A DNA stretch of 57,968 nucleotides from Bacteroidaceae bacterium (GCA_902362595.1 CABIXF010000024.1:1-57968); one strand, 5' to 3'; positions 1 through 8,464 are shown, counted from the first letter of the stretch. Translations and numbers: made by a program. Notes: generated by a model from the sequence alone, not told the origin.

Positions 1-75
1 CCAAAAGGCATGGACATAGGAAAAACATAAATCATACTCTATGAAAAATGGCAAAACGATGATTATATAACGAAA

Positions 76-104
76 AGAGGATGCATCATTTTGACACATC
101 CTCT
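76..104 (-). terminator. Terminator of the MFS transporter gene
   Basis: The arms AGAGGATG (76-83) and CATCCTCT (97-104) form a hairpin just beyond the stop codon of the minus-strand transporter gene. On the minus strand the hairpin is followed by TTTTCG. Bases 1-75 show nothing else that I can interpret. Confidence 0.6.
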
Positions 105-109
105 CGTTC

Positions 110-1315
110 TTACTTACGTATTTTACAACCATACATTCCATAATATAAAATAAACAGGAAACAGGGTAAACATAACCAATATGCCTGTTGTGCGCCACAT
201 GCATCTTTCAACCAACCATACACAGTCGGTATCACTGCACCGCCGAACATAGCCATAATAAGTAGTGATGAACCTGTTTTCGTAAATCTACCAAGGTCAG
301 CAATTGCCAAAGGCCACAATGCAGGCCACATCAGCGAACAACCCAAAGCCATTAAAGACACAAAATAAATAGATATGTCAGAAGGAGTAACGACCACCAG
401 TACGGAACCGATAATTGCAATGATAGAACATATCTTCAATGCGGTAGCCTGGCTGATATAGCGTGGTATAAAGATGATGCCACATATATATCCTATAACG
501 ATTCCGATAGGTGCAATCCATGCATAGTTGGCAGCATTTGCCAGTCCAATTGAATTAGCATAATCAACCAGTGTACCCAACGATACAGTCTCTACACCGA
601 CATAAAGAAACAGTGCGATACACCCCAACAATAAATGGGGGAACTGGAATATGGATGTTTTTCCTGAGCTTTTTGATTCGTCAGCTACATTATCTGCCGG
701 AGCATCTTCTCCTTCTGCCTTTACTTCCGGCAGGGGAGCGAAAAATGCCATTATACCAAGAATCACAAATGCCAAGATGATAATCAGGAAAGGATATTCA
801 AGGTCGGAAATGCCAATCTTGTTTACATCTTTTCCAATGAGCCATACGATGAATATAGACGGTATCGGCCAGGCAAGCTTGTTACAAATACCCATAATAC
901 TGATACGTTTGGCCGCACTTTCCAACGGACCGAGTATGGTGATATATGGATTTACTGAGGCCTGCAGATAGGCATTACCTGCCCCACTCACGAAGGAAGC
1001 CAGAAGGAACAATGTGAAACTGCCATCATTTGCAGACAAAATGAAAAGATAAAAGGCAACTGCAAATATAAAAAAGGACACTGACATGGTTTTCTTATAT
1101 CCTATCGCCTTTATCGTAAGTCCGGCAGGATAGCCGAATAACAGAAAAGGTATAAAGGTGGCTGCTATAATCAGGTAAGAAGCCGCATTGGATATATTCA
1201 GTGAACTTTGAAGTACTGGTACCAATAAAGAGTTAATTCCCAAAGCAAAACCTATGGCAAAAAACATTATTCCGATAAAAGCCAGAGGTATTAAAGTTTT
1301 ATTGTTTGAAGTCAT
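110..1315 (-). CDS. FucP/GluP-like sugar MFS transporter
   Basis: A 401-residue inner-membrane protein with about 12 hydrophobic segments. It resembles the FucP/GluP branch of the major facilitator superfamily, which imports fucose, glucose or galactose by proton symport. The N-terminus has a long first helix with the run FFAIGFALGINSLLVPVLQ, and helix 4-5 contains GAGNAYLQASVNPYI, a typical arrangement in this branch. A charged, low-complexity loop (residues about 199-215, rich in E, D and S) separates the two six-helix halves. The length is normal (FucP is about 430). The gene stands alone on the minus strand with its own terminator, and no catabolic gene lies beside it, so the substrate cannot be named. 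Confidence 0.85.
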   Translation of the reverse strand: MTSNNKTLIPLAFIGIMFFAIGFALGINSLLVPVLQSSLNISNAASYLIIAATFIPFLLFGYPAGLTIKAIGYKKTMSVSFFIFAVAFYLFILSANDGSFTLFLLASFVSGAGNAYLQASVNPYITILGPLESAAKRISIMGICNKLAWPIPSIFIVWLIGKDVNKIGISDLEYPFLIIILAFVILGIMAFFAPLPEVKAEGEDAPADNVADESKSSGKTSIFQFPHLLLGCIALFLYVGVETVSLGTLVDYANSIGLANAANYAWIAPIGIVIGYICGIIFIPRYISQATALKICSIIAIIGSVLVVVTPSDISIYFVSLMALGCSLMWPALWPLAIADLGRFTKTGSSLLIMAMFGGAVIPTVYGWLKDACGAQQAYWLCLPCFLFILYYGMYGCKIRK

Positions 1316-1411
1316 TTGTCGTAAAAATTAAGGTAATCAAATACAATGTAATGTTATTCTAATAAGGTAATGTAACTTGTAAATAGAGAGACCCAAGAAG
1401 CTAATCCTGAA

Positions 1412-1918
1412 CTATTTCAATTCTTCACTTTGTGATTTCTTCACCTTCAGTCGGCTCAAATTGACGTGACTGTTCCCCTTGGTCGTGCAGTCAAGCACAT
1501 CCGTTTCTCCTTCTAAGGTAAATTGGCTACCCGCTCCAGCCGATACTTGCAAGTATCTTGCCTTTACGTTCATCGCTCCCCTAGAACCGGCAGCCAAAGA
1601 CACACTGAGTGAATCTACTGCAAACGGCTGGTCCGCCTTCAGTTCAGAACAAGTCATGCTGATTCGGCGCACATCGTTCGTATAAATACATACTTTCCCT
1701 TTCGGCATCGGTCCATTCGCATCCTTAAGCGTGAATGACAGTGTACCGTTCTCCAGTTTCTGCATTCCCAGCTCCGGGTTCTCCACTTCTACACGAAATG
1801 TATCTGCCCGAATCAACACGACCTTGTATCCGGCAAAATAAAAGTTCTTTACCGGCTTCTCAGCCTGACTCAACAAACAAAAGCCAAGTCCTGCCAAGCA
1901 TAATGCTATTCTCTTCAT
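1412..1918 (-). CDS. Secreted GIN-like (DUF2807-type) protein
   Basis: A 168-residue secreted protein if translation begins at MKRIALCLAG, which opens a clear signal peptide ending near LLSQA. An upstream ATG at 1942 would add eight polar residues in front of the signal, so I prefer 1918. The mature part is made of short beta-prone stretches (VDSLSVSLAAGSRGAMNV, YLQVSAGAGSQFTLEG, VNLSRLKVK). These resemble the repetitive beta-helix of GIN/DUF2807 domains, which are common secreted proteins of unknown role in Bacteroidetes. That match is by appearance only. The gene lies directly downstream of the barrel protein gene. In the unshifted frame of that gene the stop codon would be at 1932, so the two would be nearly coupled. 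Confidence 0.6.
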   Translation of the reverse strand: MKRIALCLAGLGFCLLSQAEKPVKNFYFAGYKVVLIRADTFRVEVENPELGMQKLENGTLSFTLKDANGPMPKGKVCIYTNDVRRISMTCSELKADQPFAVDSLSVSLAAGSRGAMNVKARYLQVSAGAGSQFTLEGETDVLDCTTKGNSHVNLSRLKVKKSQSEELK

Positions 1919-1931
1919 ACTGCTATTTATT

Positions 1932-2124
1932 TTAATTGTCATTTACTTTCAAAATACTGTTCATCCGGTCTGCATTCTGTAACCGTTTATTACTTTGGAA
2001 AATGGAACGTCCCCAATTGATGTTGTATGACAGGCTGACATAGAACATATTCCGGTTGTTACGAATCAATACATTCCGGTCGGAGGCGATGACCTGGTTC
2101 AATTGTTCTGTCCGGTTCTGTCCG
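1932..2124 (-). pseudogene. Displaced C-terminus of the barrel protein
   Basis: This reading frame carries what should be the last part of the preceding outer-membrane protein. It reads RTEQLNQVIASDRNVLIRNN, then a final strand NMFYVSLSYNINWG and a polar tail ending ILKVNDN. Such a final strand and tail are typical of the OMP_b-brl_3 family. It joins the upstream frame exactly if one 10-bp copy of the tandem repeat at 2105-2126 is removed. The piece is therefore not an independent gene. Confidence 0.75.
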
Positions 2125-4269
2125 GTATTTGGAACCCTCCGTGAATGGAAACAGAATCCCCATCCCGGCATTCAAGTTCTTCCATTTATAGCTTGCATTA
2201 ATGCTGCTGTTATTTTCAGATGTCATGACATACTGGCCCGACAAAGACTTCATCGGTTTCATCCAGGAGCCATTGAGTTGAAACCCCTTGTATGTCATGG
2301 CCAGATAAGCACCATAATAGAAATTATTCAGGGTATGTTCGTAAGCTTCCCCCTTCGATTTATAATAGTTCCATCCGCCAAACACCTGAAAAATAAACAG
2401 TTTCAGTATATCCGTCATCTGTACAATCAACTGTGCGCCATAGTTGACGTCATAGTCCTGGTTGTTTTCCTGAAAGACAAAGCGTTTCCTTTCGGGCGAA
2501 TAAAAAATATCCTGCTGAATGGGATGAAAGCTGCGGTCGGCCACCAGCGTCAGCACAGAAGCAAACTTCTTGTTATCCCACACCGAGAAATTAATTTGAT
2601 TGCGCAACGTGTTATAAGGAGTCAGCGAACGGTTTCCACGCATAATGGAAAGGGAATCGATTTCCTGTATCACTTCAGAAAGGCTGCTCAAAGAAGGGAA
2701 CAACGGACGAAAATTGATTGAATACTGCAAATCCCAATACTTCTGCTTGTAGGATAAAGACAAGGACGAAGTATTGCGCCAATAATTCACCGACTCGTTC
2801 CCCTGCCGCTGCTGCTGGAACCGCAAACCTGTACCGACCGTGTAAGCGACCTTACCCAGACTGCCTTGGAGCTGGACATACGGATAGGCATTGTAGTTCC
2901 TCAGATTCACTTGCTCGTCTGTTCCGTAAAGGTTGCTCGCGTATTGGTATGTAGCACGCAAACCAGCCGAGAGGTTCACCTTCTTGCCTTCCCGCCAATA
3001 ATATACCTCGCCAATCAGTGATTTCTGGTTTCCATCCGTCGTGTTGTTTATTTCCGACAGAGTCTGTCCATCCAGGCGATCTGTCAGCGTACGCTCATAA
3101 TCCGTATTTCCCAGCGTACCGACCAGATTCACTTCCACTCCCTGATTGTTCTTCATCTTGCGGCTGTAAGTAAGGTCAAGCGACGGGATATAGCTGGAGA
3201 AAGAAGAATGGATATCCCGCTGCCCCGTGAACTGCTGCTCCTGAAACATCTGCTGACGGTTCCTGTTGTAGTTCGAACTAATCTGGTTATCCAATCGGAC
3301 ATTCACCATATCTTTCTCATTTTTATAAAGGTAACCGACGGCAATGTGATGATCCGTATATCCGAAAGGAGCAAACTCCCCCCGTTTGTCACGCTTCAGC
3401 GTTGAACCGTCCGGAAACGAATAAGTCTCCAGTTCATCCGTCCGGCGTTCGGAATAGTCACGGTAGTTCACATTATAGTCAATCGAGAACTGAGATTTCT
3501 TATAATTGGTCCGAAAGTTGAGGTTCCCGTTCACGAAGCCAGTAGTAAGCGCGCTCGTACCTCCGACGGACAGCGAAGTGCCCACCCGCGGCTCTTTCAA
3601 GATGAAATCAAGCACTCCGGAATTGGAGTCCAGTTCACGCATGGAGGGCAACTGACTATAATCCACACGTGCAATCTGCTGCGGCTTCAAAGCCTTCACT
3701 TCCTGCAGGCTCGCCTTCACCCCGTTAATCCGGTAAATTACCCCGGAAACCCCAGAAATGGAAATCGATTCCTGTACCGGGTCGACAAACAGCCGCGGGA
3801 GCATCATGCTTTTCAACAGACTGAGGCTGGAAGTGGCCGCTTCCACCTGCTTCACACTCGGATAAGCCATAATCTTCCCGGTTTTGTGTACCATGCCTTG
3901 CGCTACCACCTCAACACCTCCCAGGCTGACCGTATCGAGTGCCAACGATATGATTCCCAAATCCAGGTTCTTGCGCTCACCGTTCTGTATCAATGCGACA
4001 TTCTTTTCATACCCCACATACGATATCTCCAACCAGAAATTATCCAGTTTCACTTCCGATTCAAAACGTCCTTTCTCATCCGTCGTAAACCCAGTGACAT
4101 ACACCGAGTCTTCTGTCAGCACCCGCATCGTAGCACCTGCAAGTGGCCGGTTCTCGTCGGCCGCATATACGCGTCCTTTTATTTCCTGGGCAGAAAGAAA
4201 CAAATTTCCAGCAAACAATAAAAGAAAAGACAATGACAGTACCCGGAGCTTACTGAAACAACGTGACAT
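2059..4269 (-). CDS. Outer-membrane beta-barrel protein, frameshifted C-terminus
   Basis: A TonB-receptor-like outer-membrane protein. It has a signal peptide (LSLSFLLLFAGNLFLSAQE), an N-terminal carboxypeptidase-regulatory-like beta-sandwich (about residues 30-110: GRVYAADENRPLAGATMRV), then a plug-like segment and a large barrel of the OMP_b-brl_3 type. The open frame could begin at 4299. The promoter box at 4311-4318 places the transcript start near 4304, so the methionine at 4269 (MSRCFSKLRV) fits better and gives 736 residues. The frame ends abnormally: after GSKYRTEP it reads a basic, non-barrel tail to the stop at 2059. The true last strand lies in another frame (1932-2124). A 10-bp duplication explains the shift. 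The normal product would have about 775 residues. As written, the barrel probably cannot close. The gene is divergent from a two-component system that may control it. Confidence 0.8.
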   Translation of the reverse strand: MSRCFSKLRVLSLSFLLLFAGNLFLSAQEIKGRVYAADENRPLAGATMRVLTEDSVYVTGFTTDEKGRFESEVKLDNFWLEISYVGYEKNVALIQNGERKNLDLGIISLALDTVSLGGVEVVAQGMVHKTGKIMAYPSVKQVEAATSSLSLLKSMMLPRLFVDPVQESISISGVSGVIYRINGVKASLQEVKALKPQQIARVDYSQLPSMRELDSNSGVLDFILKEPRVGTSLSVGGTSALTTGFVNGNLNFRTNYKKSQFSIDYNVNYRDYSERRTDELETYSFPDGSTLKRDKRGEFAPFGYTDHHIAVGYLYKNEKDMVNVRLDNQISSNYNRNRQQMFQEQQFTGQRDIHSSFSSYIPSLDLTYSRKMKNNQGVEVNLVGTLGNTDYERTLTDRLDGQTLSEINNTTDGNQKSLIGEVYYWREGKKVNLSAGLRATYQYASNLYGTDEQVNLRNYNAYPYVQLQGSLGKVAYTVGTGLRFQQQRQGNESVNYWRNTSSLSLSYKQKYWDLQYSINFRPLFPSLSSLSEVIQEIDSLSIMRGNRSLTPYNTLRNQINFSVWDNKKFASVLTLVADRSFHPIQQDIFYSPERKRFVFQENNQDYDVNYGAQLIVQMTDILKLFIFQVFGGWNYYKSKGEAYEHTLNNFYYGAYLAMTYKGFQLNGSWMKPMKSLSGQYVMTSENNSSINASYKWKNLNAGMGILFPFTEGSKYRTEPDRTIEPGHRLRPECIDS
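2105..2126. repeat. 10-bp tandem duplication causing a frameshift
   Basis: The plus strand shows period-10 identity across 22 bases (ttctgtccgg twice at 2106-2125 plus one matching base on each side). Removing one copy restores an uninterrupted frame through the last beta strand of the barrel protein. Ten is not a multiple of three, so the duplication shifts the frame. It may be a fixed mutation, a reversible slippage event, or an assembly error. Confidence 0.85.
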
Positions 4270-4310
4270 ATAAGTTTGTTTGTGATATGTTTTCATCATT
4301 TTCTATTTAG

Positions 4311-4340
4311 CAAAGTTATTCTTCATCATGGCATGCACAA
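4311..4340 (-). promoter_or_regulatory. Promoter of the barrel protein gene
   Basis: On the minus strand TAACTTTG (4311-4318) matches the Bacteroides -7 consensus TAnnTTTG. TTG (4338-4340) lies 19 bases upstream as the -33 element. The predicted start of transcription near 4304 leaves only about 5 bases before the ATG at 4299, which favours initiation at 4269. The 336-base divergent region 4300-4636 otherwise holds the promoter of the response regulator gene and no ORF that I can support. Confidence 0.6.
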
Positions 4341-4563
4341 CATCCCCAACAGATGAATTTACAAGGTGATATACTCCAAAACTTCAGTATCTTATTCTTT
4401 TCACTAGCATTTAGATTCTGCGAATATAACACATTCTCCCCCAATAGCCAAGAAAAAATTAACAGATTAACATACGGTTATTCTCTTCCAAAATTTCAAG
4501 ACAAATACATTAACCTGCCAAACGTGCATACAAAATCTGTACAACCAGTATTTCTTTTCCTTG

Positions 4564-4601
4564 CTTACGCTTGCATAACGTAAGAAAAATTTCCATCTTT
4601 G
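4564..4601 (+). promoter_or_regulatory. Promoter and possible operator of the two-component operon
   Basis: A -33 TTG (4571-4573) and a -7-like CATCTTTG (4594-4601) are 20 bases apart and lie about 36 bases before the start codon at 4637. The inverted repeat CTTACG (4564-4569) and CGTAAG (4579-4584) encloses the -33 element. It could be a binding site for a dimeric regulator, for example the response regulator itself. That function is inference. Confidence 0.45.
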
Positions 4602-4636
4602 TAGAAAAGCAAAAAAAACTAAATTTACGTTCCTCC

Positions 4637-5275
4637 ATGAAGAACCTATACATTCTAGATGACCACCCCATCATCACAGAAGGACTTAGCCAGCTATTGG
4701 CCAACAATCAGCGTTATCAGATAACTATCGGGCATCATCATTCTGAATTATACAATTACCTGACTCAGACCACTCCAGATTTATTAATCATAGATTATGA
4801 AATTCAAAATAAAACGGCCTTGGATATTATAGCCTATCTACGGCAGAAAGCAATCCAGATTCCCATACTTGTGTATACCATGCACACAGAATTCTGGATT
4901 ATCAAACTGTTGACCAAGGCAGAAGTGGCAGGCATCGTAACCAAAAATGACAAAATAAATGAAATCGAAACAGCCATCGAATGCATTTTAGAGGAACACA
5001 ACAAATATTATTCACCGACAGCATTACATGTCGTGCTTTCCATTGTAGGCGACCAGTCTGCCACCAAACAGATAAACTACACTCCCAGTCCACGTGAAAA
5101 CGAAATTATTCAAATGCTATCTTGTGGACTTACTTCCGATGAAATTGCCCACAAGCTCAACCTTAGTAAAAATACCATTGACACGATGCGAAAAAACATC
5201 CTGTTAAAAAGTGGAGCCACCAATGTCTCACATCTTATGCGAATTGCTTTTTTAAAAGGTTGGATTACGATATGA
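4637..5275 (+). CDS. NarL/LuxR-type response regulator
   Basis: A 212-residue DNA-binding response regulator. The receiver domain (residues 1-120) starts MKNLYILDDHPI with the acidic pair D8-D9 and has the predicted phosphoacceptor D53 in LLIIDYE. The C-terminal GerE/LuxR helix-turn-helix spans about residues 150-210 (SPRENEIIQMLSCGLTSDEI, then LSKNTIDTMRKNI). The frame is open from 4571, but only the methionine at 4637 begins directly with the receiver fold, and the promoter lies just upstream. The kinase gene starts inside the last codons of this gene (ATGA overlap at 5272-5275), so the two are translationally coupled. Likely targets are its own promoter and the divergent barrel protein gene; this is inferred from position only. 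Confidence 0.9.
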   Translation: MKNLYILDDHPIITEGLSQLLANNQRYQITIGHHHSELYNYLTQTTPDLLIIDYEIQNKTALDIIAYLRQKAIQIPILVYTMHTEFWIIKLLTKAEVAGIVTKNDKINEIETAIECILEEHNKYYSPTALHVVLSIVGDQSATKQINYTPSPRENEIIQMLSCGLTSDEIAHKLNLSKNTIDTMRKNILLKSGATNVSHLMRIAFLKGWITI

Positions 5276-7344
5276 AACAGATTGTATTTTTTATTTTTCT
5301 CTGCCTGACCACACAGTTAACGGCCGGCGAAAAAGGCCATAATTTAACCGACTTGCTACAGTCGTTTGGCGATAACGGTGAATATGCCCAAATGGATTCT
5401 ATATACAGACTCATCACTCGTGAAAGCCGCTACAGCCAAGATAAACTTTATGCCTTGAATATTGACTTGGATTATGCCCGGTTTCTCAACCAAAAAGGAG
5501 ACTGTGAAAAAGCATGCACCTTGTTGACCCAAATCCGACGAAAAGCCACCACACTGGAGAAACTGCAGGAAAACAGACCTCTACACCCCATGTTACAAAC
5601 GATTAAAGCACTGGCCACGTATGAAACCGCCTACGGACAATGGCAAGCCGACCACTTGTCGGAAGCCAGGGGTACTGCTACTGAGGCCGTCAAATTATTG
5701 GAACAATTGAAAGATTCTGCCAATCTGGCCGAAGCCTATAACCTATCGGGAGTTATACACCGGAAACTTTTTATGTTCGACGATGCCATCACGCTGTACG
5801 AAAAAGCGCTGGCCATTACCGAAAACCTGCAAAACTATAACCTGGCGTCTATCATCGTATCCAACATCTCCATTCTCTACAATGAAATAGGGAAAAACGA
5901 CGAAGCCATACAAGTTTCCCGAAAAATGTTTACCTATCCTCAGACCGATACACTGACCTTGGATTACCGCATCGGAGAAGTTAACAGGTTATGCAATCAC
6001 GCCATCATGCTGGCCAACAACCATCAGTTCAACAATGCATTGGACACCCTCCAACTGGTAGACCAGAAACTCCAACCGGAAATGCCCGACGGACTCAAGT
6101 TACTGGCATATACACAATACGCCCGAGTGGCAAGAGATTTGGGGAAATCTTCGCAAGCCTTTCAATATTATCAAAAAGCCATGAGCTACAAAGCTACCAC
6201 ACGCAATAAAGCAAACATTGCCAATCTGGAATACCTGTATGGCTACATGCTGTTTCACGATACAGATTCTTTATTGCAGGCACGCCACTACATCATGGAA
6301 GCAGCCGACTTCGCCAGAAAAAACCCCTCCGGCCTGTTGCCCAAAATATTACTGACTCTTGCTGAAATAGAAGCCAAAAGACATGAAAACCAGTTATCCT
6401 ACCAACTGGTTCTCGAGGCTTATAAGGCCAACGAAGAACTGAACAACCAATATTTCCATAATCGCCTGTCCGGATTCGAAGCAGAACTGGATTTAAAAGA
6501 AAAGAACCTGCAAATTGCTGGTATCAACGAAAAACGGGCGGAAGAAAAAGCAGCTTATCTGTTACGCACCTATACCATCGGAAGCATTCTTGTATTGCTT
6601 GTCCTGCTTCTTGTAATCCTAATCATCAGCATGCACAAAAGAAAGATAGCATTCAATTTAAAACAACTGAAGCTGGAAAAAGAAATCAAAGACAGGGAAA
6701 TGCAAAGCCAGCTTTTGCTCACTGACATGCATAAAAAAATGACCGAACAATACATCTGTGGACTGGAAGACAGCAATAACCGCATTTCCAAGGAACTTCA
6801 CGATGGTGTATGCAATGACCTGCTGGCAATCGAACTGGAAATGCAACAAACAGGACCTTCCACCCTGAGCTTCCAACTCGAGCAGGTAAGAGAAGCGCTG
6901 CGCAATCTGTCTCATCAGTTGGCCACTCCCATCTTCCGCAATTTCAGTTTATATCAGGTTCTGACTCTTTATACAGACAAGCTGAAGACATTGGAAAGCA
7001 TTCATATAGAATGCTATATAGAAGAAAATATAAAACAACTCTCATTTTCACCCGAACGTACTCAAGAAGTTTATCGTATTCTTCAGGAAGTCATATCCAA
7101 CTTGATCAAGCATGCAGACGCCAAAAATGCCTATATCACAGTCACTTATGAATTCCAGCAGATAAATCTTCTAATTGAGGACGATGGAAAAGGGTTTGAT
7201 TTAGAGAATCCTGTCAATAACTCCTTTCAAACCGGACTGGGGTTGAAAAATATCAAAGAACGTTGCAGCAAGCTCCAAGGGTCTTATGAGATTCAATCGA
7301 AAAAAGGTCACGGAACGATTATCCATTTCAAATTTCCTGTATAA
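5272..7344 (+). CDS. TPR-sensor histidine kinase (HisKA_3 type)
   Basis: A 690-residue sensor kinase that pairs with the upstream response regulator. The N-terminus is a signal sequence (IVFFIFLCLTTQLTAGEK). Residues about 25-420 form a periplasmic array of TPR-like helices (for example LAEAYNLSGVIHRKLFMFDD). One membrane helix lies at about 433-455 (IGSILVLLVLLLVILII). A cytoplasmic coiled coil follows, then the NarX/DegS-type H-box ISKELHDGVCNDLLAIE with the predicted phosphorylated H510. The ATPase part has EVISNLIKHADAKNA (N-box), DDGKGFD (G1) and GLGLKNIKER (G2). I start it at 5272 (MKQIVFF), overlapping the regulator's stop codon, rather than at the frame's upstream ATG at 5260. TPR sensors of this kind probably respond to envelope or nutrient cues; the ligand is unknown. 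Confidence 0.9.
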   Translation: MKQIVFFIFLCLTTQLTAGEKGHNLTDLLQSFGDNGEYAQMDSIYRLITRESRYSQDKLYALNIDLDYARFLNQKGDCEKACTLLTQIRRKATTLEKLQENRPLHPMLQTIKALATYETAYGQWQADHLSEARGTATEAVKLLEQLKDSANLAEAYNLSGVIHRKLFMFDDAITLYEKALAITENLQNYNLASIIVSNISILYNEIGKNDEAIQVSRKMFTYPQTDTLTLDYRIGEVNRLCNHAIMLANNHQFNNALDTLQLVDQKLQPEMPDGLKLLAYTQYARVARDLGKSSQAFQYYQKAMSYKATTRNKANIANLEYLYGYMLFHDTDSLLQARHYIMEAADFARKNPSGLLPKILLTLAEIEAKRHENQLSYQLVLEAYKANEELNNQYFHNRLSGFEAELDLKEKNLQIAGINEKRAEEKAAYLLRTYTIGSILVLLVLLLVILIISMHKRKIAFNLKQLKLEKEIKDREMQSQLLLTDMHKKMTEQYICGLEDSNNRISKELHDGVCNDLLAIELEMQQTGPSTLSFQLEQVREALRNLSHQLATPIFRNFSLYQVLTLYTDKLKTLESIHIECYIEENIKQLSFSPERTQEVYRILQEVISNLIKHADAKNAYITVTYEFQQINLLIEDDGKGFDLENPVNNSFQTGLGLKNIKERCSKLQGSYEIQSKKGHGTIIHFKFPV

Positions 7345-7441
7345 TTTTTTACCAATATTTCTTAAATAAATCTCATCACAAGACCGACTAGCCAAGAGAG
7401 AAAATAACGTCTCAAGGCACCTGCATTAGAAGCAGAATAAA

Positions 7442-7483
7442 AGAATCCGTATTACAACTCCCCTACGTCGTAACACGGATTCT
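7442..7483 (+). terminator. Terminator after the histidine kinase
   Basis: AGAATCCGT (7442-7450) pairs with ACGGATTCT (7475-7483). Part of the loop (GTATTAC and GTAAC) can extend the stem. TTTG follows. It lies about 100 bases after the kinase stop codon. Confidence 0.55.
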
Positions 7484-7552
7484 TTGTTCATCATAGTAAT
7501 AAAATTATTACTTATCCATCAATCTGTCAGTTCCCCCAATCATGATTTCTCA

Positions 7553-7741
7553 CTATCTTTCTTTACCCAATATAAAAGACCTTGTGGCCTTCCGCGGTAT
7601 ATTGTCCCCTTCAAAAGCTACTTTTGTATAAATCCCCGTATAGCAAATTCTCCTTTTCAGAATCTCATTGTTCTTCAGTTCTTCTTTAAATCCTTTTTCA
7701 AATCCTAGGCTTTTATTATTATTTTTGTCAAAAATAAGCGA
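7553..7741 (-). pseudogene. Coding remnant of unknown function
   Basis: A minus-strand frame stays open for 62 codons between stops at 7742-7744 and 7553-7555, but has no usable start codon. It encodes coding-like sequence: GFEKGFKEELKNNEILKR, then YTGIYTKVAFEGDNIPRK and the ending SFILGKER. The mixture of charged and aromatic residues and the even composition look like the C-terminal part of a decayed gene rather than random AT-rich DNA. I do not recognise the family. Confidence 0.35.
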
Positions 7742-7811
7742 TTAAACCTAAAAACAAAACCCCATAAATAACCTATTTTATATTCCTATTTATTGGAATA
7801 TACACCAAGAA

Positions 7812-7845
7812 GCCTCACCAGTAATCGAAAGATCACCAATGAGGC
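7812..7845 (-). terminator. Hairpin below the Spy-like remnant
   Basis: Read as minus-strand RNA, GCCTCATTGGTGAT pairs with ATTACTGGTGAGGC across a six-base loop. Four pairs are G-U, so the hairpin is complete only in the minus-strand transcript. It lies about 30 bases after the stop of the minus-strand remnant at 7877, as expected for that gene's terminator, although no long U tract follows. Confidence 0.45.
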
Positions 7846-7876
7846 CGTATCATCAAATTTACTCTTACAAATATTC

Positions 7877-8044
7877 TTATCGTTTCCGCTGCGGGCGCTC
7901 CTTCTTCATCTGTTCAAACGCCGTCTTCTGTTCGTCGGTCAGTAAATCCGTTATTTTCTTATTCAATTCCTGCATGGCTACTTTACGTTCCTCACGCGAC
8001 AAATCCTGCTTAAAGAAATCAGTATAAAAGCCTATTTTTACACT
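7877..8044 (-). pseudogene. Remnant of a Spy/CpxP-like or DUF4890-like protein
   Basis: A 55-codon frame with no start codon: an in-frame TAA lies at 8045-8047. It ends with charged helical sequence SREERKVAMQELNKKITDLL and LTDEQKTAFEQMKKERPQRK. The LTDEQ motif and the basic tail resemble the end of small periplasmic LTxxQ proteins (Spy/CpxP or DUF4890), which are common in Bacteroides. About two thirds of a normal gene is missing. Initiation at an internal ATG or TTG codon would give only 32-41 residues. I therefore call it a truncated gene whose reading frame and terminator survive. Confidence 0.5.
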
Positions 8045-8177
8045 TTACATTCGCAGTAAAGCATGTCCTTCTTTCAAAAAAACGATGACGGAAAGTAACC
8101 AATTATAACTGTCATTATCCTGAAAACTAATGTAGGACGATACTAAGGCCCTATATACTCTATCTATAACAAAGCAA

Positions 8178-8228
8178 CCCCTTTCTTTCGGCTCTGCGGA
8201 GCTTTCAAGAAAGGGGTTCATCGTTTTT
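8178..8228 (+). terminator. Orphan intrinsic terminator
   Basis: AACCCCTTTCTT (8178-8189) pairs with AAGAAAGGGGTT (8209-8220), and an inner GCTC/GAGC stem (8193-8196 with 8201-8204) extends it. A run of five T follows at 8224-8228, so it points rightward. No plus-strand gene lies before it back to the kinase, which already has its own terminator. It may end a small RNA or a lost gene. Confidence 0.5.
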
Positions 8229-8464
8229 CAATAAGAGAATAAATCAACCGATTCATACACCAATGATAACGATATTTGTCATCATAATAATAGATAAATT
8301 CAGCAACAGTCTTACTTCAATTCATTTATACAAAAAATATTAACCTATTTTTTATTATTTACGCAAAGAAAGGTTTTATTTTTATCCCATACACCACGGA
8401 AAACCGTGATTTTATTAACCTAAATAATCAAATTACCCTTTATTTTCTGTGTAACGACAAGTCA

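Noticed and set aside
7484..7708. Plus-strand ORF of 74 codons
   Set aside because: Its complement gives the more protein-like remnant at 7553-7741, and the composition here is rich in F and S as in a shadow frame.
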